Part shown: positions 1 to 5,391 of the stretch, one piece after another
Position numbering within the stretch: position 1 is the first letter of the stretch
How the letters are laid out: each line of letters starts with the position of its first letter
Assembly: GCA_002403785.1 (NCBI GenBank)
Contig: DHIM01000287.1
Location: 4,630-12,586 of the forward strand
DNA: 7,957 nucleotides
Source of the DNA: Clostridium sp. UBA4746
GTDB lineage: Bacteria > Bacillota > Clostridia > Clostridiales > Clostridiaceae
Reading direction: 5' to 3'
The notes under the pieces: model-generated
Seen by the model: the letters and a program-made list of their open reading frames with translations, nothing else
Told to the model about the DNA's origin: nothing
Database searches by the model: none
Made by a program: the position numbers and the translations under genes

Positions 1-127
1 TTTCATTAGTTCTTACAGGGAAATATATATCATCCAAAATTGTTAAATCATTTATTTTGCTATTCTTTTTAATTTCTAAAAAAAGAAGGGCTGCTAATTT
101 TTCGGAAAAATATGTTTTAATGTCCAT
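1..127 (-). CDS. N-terminal fragment of an unrecognised protein (runs off the left edge)
   Basis: Reading leftward from an ATG at 127-125, the frame stays open for 42 codons to the window edge. The peptide begins MDIKTYFSEKLAALLFLEIK and later contains DDIYFPVRTNE; it is mixed charged and hydrophobic, with no signal peptide or obvious membrane segment. A good Shine-Dalgarno (GGAAGGAGT) ends five bases before the ATG, and a plausible sigma-A promoter lies at 180-208, so this is very probably a real gene with its own transcription start 3' of the phosphosugar mutase gene. I do not recognise the family from this short fragment, and no function is assigned. The C-terminal part lies outside the window. 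Confidence 0.75.
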   Translation of the reverse strand, partial: MDIKTYFSEKLAALLFLEIKKNSKINDLTILDDIYFPVRTNE

Positions 128-179
128 GCTTACTCCTTCCTACTACGCTTAAATATTTATGCTACAATTGCTACTATTA

Positions 180-208
180 ATAATAATATACTGTTGATAA
201 TTTGTAAA
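180..208 (-). promoter_or_regulatory. Probable sigma-A promoter for the left-edge gene
   Basis: On the minus strand, TTTACA (208-203) and TATTAT (185-180) are separated by exactly 17 bases, one mismatch from consensus in each box. This would start transcription near 173, about 45 bases before the ATG at 127. In such AT-rich DNA, chance matches are frequent. The 17-base spacing, the intergenic position and the strong RBS downstream support the call. Confidence 0.5.
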
Positions 209-257
209 CATATAAAATCATAGTAGTGGAAATTATGGTTTGATATGGATAAATGTT

Positions 258-1991
258 TTATTTTATGCATGCAGCATTAACTATTGACATAACATTTTCT
301 TTTAGCTCAATTATTTTCTTAGATGTATTCTCTAAGCAATTGCCTTTAACTGATAGATAGATTTTCATTTTTGGTTCAGTACCGGATGGTCTAACTACAA
401 ACCAAGAACCATCATCTAAGACAAACTTTAATACATTAGATTTTGGCAATTTAATTATTTTTTCAGTATTGTTAATAAGATTCACTTCTAAACTAGTTTT
501 ATAGTCCAATTTTTTTATAATTTTATTATTACCTATTAATCCTTTCATTGAAAGTCTTAAATGTTCTAACACATTACCTATTTTTTCTGCGCCATCTTTT
601 CCTTTAAGTTCTATTGAAACTAAACTTTCCTCGAAATAACCGTGTTCTTTATAAATGTCCATCAAAGCATCATACAAACTCATGCCTTTATTTTTATAGT
701 AAAGCGTCATTTCACAAATTAGCATTGCTGCAATAACTGCATCTTTATCGCGAACAAAATTTCCTGCTAAATAACCAAAACTTTCTTCAAAACCAAATAT
801 AAAGTCTTTTCCGCCTTTCTGTTCAAACTCTTTGATTTTTTCTCCAATGTATTTAAATCCTGTGAGAACATCTAACACTTCTACATTATATTTTCCGGCT
901 ATACTTTCTACCATATCAGTAGTAACTATAGTTTTTATTATTACACCATTTTTAGGCATTTGGTTAGTTTTACTTAATGAATTCAAAATATAATTACTTA
1001 ATAATACACCTGTCTGATTACCCGACAAAACCTTGTATTTTCCACCCTCGCTCTTAACCACTACTCCAATTCGATCACAATCTGGGTCTGTACCAAAAAT
1101 AATGTCTGGATTAATGTCTTTGGCCATTTTAAGTGCTAATTCAAATACCTTTGGGTCTTCTGGATTAGGATATGGTGCTGTAGGGAAATTACCATTTGGC
1201 ATCTCCTGTTCTTTTACAACAAATACATTCTCATAACCTAGCTCTTTTAAAACTCTTCTTACTGGCACATTACCAGAGCCATGAATAGGAGTATAGATTA
1301 TTTTTAAATCATTGGCGTATTTTTTAACTAAGTCTTTTCTTATAGTTAAATTTTTAGTTTTATTAATATATGATAAATAAAGATCTTCCCCAATAATTCT
1401 TAGAATACCATTTGTTTTTGCACTATTAATATCCATAGTTTTCACTTTAGAAAAATCTTTAATATTGCCTGCGCAGGTTATAATTTGGCTTGCAACCTCA
1501 TCAGTAACTTGTCCACCATCATCCCCATAAACCTTATATCCATTATACTGTTTAGGATTATGTGATGCAGTAATTACAATACCAGCCTTACTCTTTAATT
1601 CACGTACAGCATAAGATAAAATTGGTGTTGGTGTTAATTTTTCAAACAAATTAACAGAAATACCATTACCGCAAAGAGTTTCTGCAGCAGCTTTTGCAAA
1701 TTCCATAGACATATTTCTTGAATCATATGCTATAGTAACTGATATATTTTCCTTGTATTTCGAGTTTAAATAGTCTGCTAAACCTTGAGTAGCTTTGCCT
1801 ATTGTATGTATATTCATTCTGTTTGTTCCTGCACCTACAACTCCTCTTAGTCCACCTGTACCAAACTCTAAATCCTTATAAAATCTATCTTCAATTTCTT
1901 TTTCATCTATTAACAGCTCAAGCTCCTTCTTTAATTCTAGATCTATAAAATTAGAATTAATCCAAATTTTATATTTCTCTTTATATGTCAT
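258..1991 (-). CDS. pgcA: Phosphoglucomutase / phosphosugar mutase (alpha-D-phosphohexomutase superfamily)
   Basis: This cytoplasmic enzyme of 577 residues should interconvert glucose 6-phosphate and glucose 1-phosphate, feeding UDP-glucose, glycolipid and cell-envelope glycan synthesis. All four domain signatures are visible: FGTGGLRG near the N-terminus (43-50), the phosphoserine loop TASHNP with catalytic Ser143, the metal loop TDPDCDR with Asp302/304/306 as magnesium ligands, the sugar-recognition loop GFEES (400-404) and the phosphate-binding loop RPSGTEPK (534-541). Length and motif wording match Bacillus PgcA-type proteins rather than the shorter GlmM or bacterial PMM/PGM type. The ATG at 1991 has a near-perfect RBS (AAGGAGG, 2005-1999) seven bases upstream. 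The gene is divergent from the decarboxylase gene and appears monocistronic. Phosphomannomutase or phosphopentomutase activity cannot be excluded from sequence alone. No key residue is missing. Confidence 0.93.
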   Translation of the reverse strand: MTYKEKYKIWINSNFIDLELKKELELLIDEKEIEDRFYKDLEFGTGGLRGVVGAGTNRMNIHTIGKATQGLADYLNSKYKENISVTIAYDSRNMSMEFAKAAAETLCGNGISVNLFEKLTPTPILSYAVRELKSKAGIVITASHNPKQYNGYKVYGDDGGQVTDEVASQIITCAGNIKDFSKVKTMDINSAKTNGILRIIGEDLYLSYINKTKNLTIRKDLVKKYANDLKIIYTPIHGSGNVPVRRVLKELGYENVFVVKEQEMPNGNFPTAPYPNPEDPKVFELALKMAKDINPDIIFGTDPDCDRIGVVVKSEGGKYKVLSGNQTGVLLSNYILNSLSKTNQMPKNGVIIKTIVTTDMVESIAGKYNVEVLDVLTGFKYIGEKIKEFEQKGGKDFIFGFEESFGYLAGNFVRDKDAVIAAMLICEMTLYYKNKGMSLYDALMDIYKEHGYFEESLVSIELKGKDGAEKIGNVLEHLRLSMKGLIGNNKIIKKLDYKTSLEVNLINNTEKIIKLPKSNVLKFVLDDGSWFVVRPSGTEPKMKIYLSVKGNCLENTSKKIIELKENVMSIVNAACIK

Positions 1992-2023
1992 ATATTATCC
2001 TCCTTGTGATTCTCTAAAACAGA

Positions 2024-2035
2024 TAACAATTGTTA
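2024..2035. promoter_or_regulatory. 12 bp palindrome in the mutase leader, possible operator
   Basis: TAACAATTGTTA is a perfect inverted repeat lying between the candidate mutase -10 box (2078-2083) and the mutase RBS, roughly 35-45 bases after the predicted start of transcription. It could be an operator or a small mRNA stem. It does not match the consensus I know for Rex, CcpA, LexA or ArgR. The palindrome is short and AT-biased, so chance occurrence is possible. Confidence 0.25.
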
Positions 2036-2077
2036 CCCCCCGTTGCTATTCCCCCTAATCTCTCTATAGTCTACCAT

Positions 2078-2106
2078 ATTATACTATCAATCCATTACAA
2101 ATAAAA
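2078..2106 (-). promoter_or_regulatory. Candidate promoter for the phosphosugar mutase gene
   Basis: The minus strand carries a consensus -10 hexamer TATAAT (2083-2078). Seventeen bases further upstream is a weak -35 candidate, TTTTAT (2106-2101). Transcription would start near 2071 and give a leader of about 80 bases. The -10 box is convincing. The -35 box is poor, which suggests either activator help or that another -35 is used. Confidence 0.4.
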
Positions 2107-2113
2107 GGCATTT

Positions 2114-2142
2114 TTGACAAATAACCTGTTTTTGCATATTTT
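2114..2142 (+). promoter_or_regulatory. Candidate promoter for the decarboxylase gene
   Basis: A perfect -35 hexamer TTGACA (2114-2119) is followed after 17 bases by TATTTT (2137-2142). This would give a start near 2149 and a long leader of about 188 bases before the TTG start at 2337. A closer but weaker alternative is TTGTTT (2192-2197), 16 bases, then TATAAA (2214-2219). AT-rich context makes false positives likely. Confidence 0.4.
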
Positions 2143-2321
2143 GAATTACTATATTTTCTTATAAACCCATAATTACCAAGCATTTAAGAAGTTGTTTTGT
2201 ATTATTAAAAATTTATAAAGGATTATAATTGCATTTGCATATCTAATCATTTATAATTATAAATTGGTTGAATGAATACACTATAAATAGTAATTTAAAA
2301 AGATTAATATAAGTTTTTTTG

Positions 2322-2330
2322 AAAGGGGTG
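2322..2330 (+). promoter_or_regulatory. Ribosome binding site that fixes the decarboxylase start
   Basis: AAAGGGGTG ends six bases before the TTG at 2337-2339, an ideal spacing. The only longer in-frame start, TTG at 2319, would place this Shine-Dalgarno inside the coding region, and it has just a T run immediately upstream with no RBS of its own. The start is therefore assigned to 2337. Confidence 0.8.
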
Positions 2331-2336
2331 TATAAA

Positions 2337-3827
2337 TTGTATAGATTAAATCAAAATGAGACTCCATTATTTGATGCTCTAATGGAATATGTAGACAGAG
2401 ATACCTTGCCTTTTCATGTACCTGGGCATAAAAAAGGAATAGGTGCTGATGAAGAGTTTAGAAATTTTATGGGGGATAATCCTTTTAAAATTGATGTCAC
2501 AGTTTTTAAACTTGTTGATAGTTTTCACCATCCCACTGGAGTTATAAAAAAGGCGCAAGAATTAGCAGCTGATGCTTATGGCGCTGATGCTTCATTCTTC
2601 TCAGTTCATGGAACTTCCGGTGCTATTCAAGCTATGATTATGTCTGTAGTTGGTTCTGGTGATAAAATAATTGTTCCTAGAAATGTACATAAATCAATAA
2701 CCGGTGGTATCATTTTATCAGGTGCTATACCAGTTTATATGCAACCAGAGCTAGATAAAAAAATAGGTGTTGCTCATGGAGTTTCTCCAGAGACTGTAGA
2801 GGAGACCTTAAAAAATAATCCAGATGCTAAAGCTGTGCTTATTATTAACCCTACATATTATGGAGTTTCCACAGATATTAAGAAAATTGCAGATATGGTA
2901 CATGTTTATGACATTCCTTTAATAGTTGATGAAGCTCATGGCCCTCATCTTAATTTTAATAGTAGATTACCAATGTCCGCAATGGAAGCTGGCGCAGATA
3001 TCTGTGCTCAAAGCACACATAAGATAATAGGTTCATTAACTCAAAGTTCAATGCTACATGTTAATTCAAAGCGTGTTAGCCCTGCTAGAGTTAGACAACT
3101 AATAAACTTAATGCACACAACCTCACCTTCTTACATACTAATGGCATCCCTGGATTGTGCAAGAAGACAAATTGCATTGGAAGGTCCACAACTCCTAGAA
3201 AAAACTATTGATTTATCTAATTATGTAAGAAGTGAAGTAAATAAAATTCCAGGGTTTTATTGTTTTGGTGAAGAGATTTTAAATGGTTTTGGAGCTTATG
3301 CTTTTGATCCAACTAAAATCACAATAACTTGTAGAGATTTAGGCATAACAGGTTATGACTTAGATATGATACTTGCTAACAAATATCATATGCAAATGGA
3401 ATTATCTGATCTCTATAACATATTAGCAGTTGGTTCTTTCGGAGATACAAAAGAAGGGATGCAGCGATTACTGAACGCTCTAGGAGAAATAAGTAGCGAT
3501 TACTATGGTAAAGGATCAAAGAAAACGGATTTTATTGATATCCCTAGTATTCCAGAGCAAGTGCAAATTCCTCGTGAGGCTTTCAACAGTGTAAATACTG
3601 CTATAGAAATTAAAAAGAGTGTTGGCATGATAAGCGGGGAATTCTTAATGGCATATCCACCTGGCATTCCAGTACTTTGCCCAGGTGAGAGAATAACTCA
3701 AGAGATTGTTGATTATGTTGAAAAATTAAAAAACACTGGATTATATGTTCAAGGAACTGAAGATCCAGAAGTTGAATATATAAAAGTTGTTCGCGAAGAA
3801 GATGCTGTTCATATAACTGTTGAATAG
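2337..3827 (+). CDS. speA: PLP-dependent Orn/Lys/Arg decarboxylase, SpeA type (probable arginine decarboxylase)
   Basis: This cytoplasmic pyridoxal-phosphate enzyme of 496 residues removes the carboxyl group of a basic amino acid. In Bacillus SpeA the substrate is arginine and the product is agmatine, the entry to polyamine synthesis. Visible signatures are PGHKKG (29-34), HGTSGAIQ (91-98, cofactor phosphate contact), DEAHGPH (198-204, Asp contacting the pyridine nitrogen), STHK with the Schiff-base Lys229, HTTSPSY (260-266), and the C-terminal AYPPGIPVLCPGE segment (439-451) typical of the short Gram-positive form. There is no N-terminal wing domain like that of the large inducible enterobacterial enzymes. 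The TTG start at 2337 is chosen because of the RBS at 2322-2330. No other polyamine gene (speE, speB) is adjacent, so lysine or ornithine specificity remains possible. The gene stands alone and ends at a strong terminator. Confidence 0.9.
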   Translation: MYRLNQNETPLFDALMEYVDRDTLPFHVPGHKKGIGADEEFRNFMGDNPFKIDVTVFKLVDSFHHPTGVIKKAQELAADAYGADASFFSVHGTSGAIQAMIMSVVGSGDKIIVPRNVHKSITGGIILSGAIPVYMQPELDKKIGVAHGVSPETVEETLKNNPDAKAVLIINPTYYGVSTDIKKIADMVHVYDIPLIVDEAHGPHLNFNSRLPMSAMEAGADICAQSTHKIIGSLTQSSMLHVNSKRVSPARVRQLINLMHTTSPSYILMASLDCARRQIALEGPQLLEKTIDLSNYVRSEVNKIPGFYCFGEEILNGFGAYAFDPTKITITCRDLGITGYDLDMILANKYHMQMELSDLYNILAVGSFGDTKEGMQRLLNALGEISSDYYGKGSKKTDFIDIPSIPEQVQIPREAFNSVNTAIEIKKSVGMISGEFLMAYPPGIPVLCPGERITQEIVDYVEKLKNTGLYVQGTEDPEVEYIKVVREEDAVHITVE

Positions 3828-3831
3828 ACGT

Positions 3832-3865
3832 AAAAAGAACTCCAATTTAAAATGGAGTTCTTTTT
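3832..3865. terminator. Bidirectional intrinsic terminator
   Basis: A perfect 13 bp inverted repeat (AAAAAGAACTCCA at 3832-3844 with its complement at 3853-3865) encloses an eight-base loop. The arms begin with A5 and end with T5, so each strand presents a GC-containing stem followed by a U run. It lies within the 45 bp gap between the convergent stop codons (decarboxylase TAG at 3825-3827, FMN protein TGA at 3875-3873). It should end both the decarboxylase transcript and the minus-strand mutS2 operon. Confidence 0.92.
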
Positions 3866-3872
3866 ATTTTAC

Positions 3873-4886
3873 TCAATATAAAATTCTATCGTTAATATTT
3901 TCAATAGATTTACATCCTGTAAGCACCATAGCTGATTTTAAATCACTTTCCAAGAAATCAATATAAGATTTTACGCCTTCTGCCTTACCGCCAAAGGATG
4001 CAGATACAAATGGCCTGCCAATAAGTACAGCGTCTGCACCTAATGCTAACATCTTAAGTATATCTGCACCACTTCGAACTCCACCATCTGCTAATATAAT
4101 TGCTTTTCCCTTTACTTCCTGAGCTATATCTGAAAGAACCTCTGCTACACCGGGAGTTTGGTCTAATACTCTTCCTCCATGATTTGATACTACAATTGCA
4201 GCTACCCCTGCATCAACCGCAAGTTTTGCTTCATCTACAGTCATTATTCCCTTTAGAATAAAGGGAAGTTTAGTTGATCTAACAATTTCTTTAATCTCTT
4301 CAACTGTTTTAGGCATAACTGGTTTACCAAGAAGAGCTAAGGTAATAAGACCACAAGCATCTATGTCCATACCTATAGCAAATGCGCCCGCTTTTTCTGC
4401 TAATTTAATTTTTTCTATAACATTTGTATTTTCCCAAGGCTTTATTATTGCAATGCCATTTCCACCCTGTTTTTCTAATTCAGAAAGATTAGTTGTGAGA
4501 AATGAGTCTACAGCAGTGTCTCCCACCATTGGGAAAATTCCTCCCTCAAGGCATCCACTAATAACCCAAGATATATACTCCTGCTCACTATATTTACCAC
4601 CCATATTTAAGGTAGTTCCTGATACGGGAGCTGCAAATACAGGCATATCCATTTTTCGCCCAAATAATTCTGTAGACGTGTCAGGATCTTTTGCATCATG
4701 TATAGTTCTCATATTAAGTTTGTATTCCGCCAAGGATTCTATGTTGATTTTAAAAGCATCTCCAGTTCCTTTTCCACCCATTCCAGGTACTTCGCCAGCA
4801 CAAGCAACTCCATTGCATATAGGACAAACCCTGCAGCTTTTGTTTAAATTCCCTCTAGCAGCTTTTAAAACATCTTTATAATTCAT
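3873..4886 (-). CDS. FMN-dependent alpha-hydroxy-acid oxidase/dehydrogenase-like protein with an N-terminal four-cysteine cluster
   Basis: This 337-residue TIM-barrel protein belongs to the lactate/glycolate oxidase superfamily. FMN and catalytic signatures are clear: AAPVSG (85-90) in the flavin-binding first strand, LKGI with Lys212, SNHGGR (234-239) with the base His236 and substrate-binding Arg239, ADGGVRSG (267-274), and IGRP (289-292) for flavin phosphate. Two features differ from classical members. The N-terminus has Cys18, Cys21, Cys24 and Cys29 (C-x2-C-x2-C-x4-C) in CRVCPICNGVACAG, which suggests a metal or Fe-S site. The position of the usual QLY tyrosine reads IIK (147-149), and the arginine-rich substrate loop after the TvDTP-like segment is absent. 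The natural substrate is unknown. ATG at 4886 has AGGGGG six bases upstream and lies 14 bp after the DUF523 gene, so it is the last gene of the operon. An oxidoreductase coupled to an electron carrier rather than oxygen would suit an anaerobe (inference). Confidence 0.85.
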   Translation of the reverse strand: MNYKDVLKAARGNLNKSCRVCPICNGVACAGEVPGMGGKGTGDAFKINIESLAEYKLNMRTIHDAKDPDTSTELFGRKMDMPVFAAPVSGTTLNMGGKYSEQEYISWVISGCLEGGIFPMVGDTAVDSFLTTNLSELEKQGGNGIAIIKPWENTNVIEKIKLAEKAGAFAIGMDIDACGLITLALLGKPVMPKTVEEIKEIVRSTKLPFILKGIMTVDEAKLAVDAGVAAIVVSNHGGRVLDQTPGVAEVLSDIAQEVKGKAIILADGGVRSGADILKMLALGADAVLIGRPFVSASFGGKAEGVKSYIDFLESDLKSAMVLTGCKSIENINDRILY

Positions 4887-4900
4887 TTTATTCCCCCTAG

Positions 4901-5362
4901 TTATAATTTTAATTTTTCTAAATCTTCTTCAGTAAAAACTTTTATACCCTCAGATAATAATAACTGGGCAGTAACTCCATTACCAGGCCTTAAAGTTCTA
5001 CTAAAAGTTCCATCGTATATTTTAGAAACTCCACAAGATGGACTTCGTGCCTTTAAAATAGCAATGCTTGCTCCAACTGATTCTGCAATATATAAAGTTT
5101 CATAAGCACCTTTTATAAACTTTGAGGTCACATCATCATCTTTATCAGATCCAAGAATTCTAGCATTGCCCTCAATCACATCCAAACCATTTCCATTTAT
5201 AATTTCATGTGGAACCCTAGGGGTTTCTTGTCCCCCTAGTTGTTCTGGACAAACAGGCATCACTTTTCCTTCTTTGAATAATTTAAGCAACCTTACATCT
5301 AGATTATTACCGCCATCATATTTACAATTAATTCCACATAAACAAGCACTTACAATAATCAC
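4901..5362 (-). CDS. DUF523 family protein (TudS-like, putative Fe-S thiouracil desulfidase)
   Basis: This 153-residue cytoplasmic protein shows the whole DUF523 pattern: SACLCGINCKYDGG (5-18), CPEQLGGQETPRVPHE (38-53), the DVTSKFIKGA segment (77-86), KARSPSCGVSKIYDGTF (104-120) and GNGVTAQLL towards the end. Cys7, Cys38 and Cys110 sit at the three invariant cysteine positions, which in the characterised member TudS hold a [4Fe-4S] cluster that removes sulfur from thiouracil. Whether this protein has that activity is inference. Extra cysteines Cys9 and Cys13 are in the first motif. Length fits a stand-alone single-domain member without the C-terminal DUF1722 extension. The start is a GTG at 5362 with AAAGGGTGG ending seven bases upstream. 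It lies 29 bp after mutS2 and 14 bp before the FMN protein gene, which implies co-transcription. Confidence 0.88.
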   Translation of the reverse strand: MIIVSACLCGINCKYDGGNNLDVRLLKLFKEGKVMPVCPEQLGGQETPRVPHEIINGNGLDVIEGNARILGSDKDDDVTSKFIKGAYETLYIAESVGASIAILKARSPSCGVSKIYDGTFSRTLRPGNGVTAQLLLSEGIKVFTEEDLEKLKL

Positions 5363-5391
5363 ACTATAACCACCCTTTATTAAAATCTTAG

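Larger units (their letters stand above)
1992..2336. other. Divergent intergenic control region between the mutase and decarboxylase genes
   Basis: This 345 bp stretch contains no gene of normal size. From left to right it holds the mutase RBS (1999-2005), a 12 bp palindrome (2024-2035), two short C runs on the plus strand (2036-2041 and 2051-2055), candidate back-to-back promoters (minus 2078-2106, plus 2114-2142), and an AT-rich decarboxylase leader of roughly 190 bases. That leader contains a 16 bp AT-only palindrome (2249-2264) and ends in the decarboxylase RBS (2322-2330). I see no recognisable riboswitch, T-box or tRNA, and no strong intrinsic terminator in the leader. Confidence 0.7.

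Noticed and set aside
128..257. Possible intrinsic terminator after the phosphosugar mutase gene
   Set aside because: Only a four-base CATA/TATG stem with a bulge could be drawn, without a convincing GC stem or clean U run.
1033..1236. Plus-strand open frame inside the mutase gene
   Set aside because: It is an antisense shadow of the conserved metal-binding loop region of the mutase.
2131..2242. Nine-base direct repeat TTTGCATAT at 2131-2139 and 2234-2242
   Set aside because: Two copies of a short AT-rich word 103 bases apart are within chance expectation, and no further copies are nearby.
2249..2264. 16 bp AT-only palindrome as an ArgR-type operator for the decarboxylase
   Set aside because: It is a perfect inverted repeat but lacks the GAAT/ATTC wording of ARG boxes, and AT-only palindromes arise easily by chance in this composition. 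It is kept only as part of the leader description.
4363..4881. Long plus-strand open frame opposite the FMN enzyme gene
   Set aside because: It lies wholly inside a confidently identified gene on the other strand, is low in charged residues and rich in Ser/Pro/Phe as antisense frames are, and has no supporting motif.
5166..5369. Plus-strand open frame inside the DUF523 gene
   Set aside because: It is an antisense shadow of a gene with full family motifs and a good RBS.
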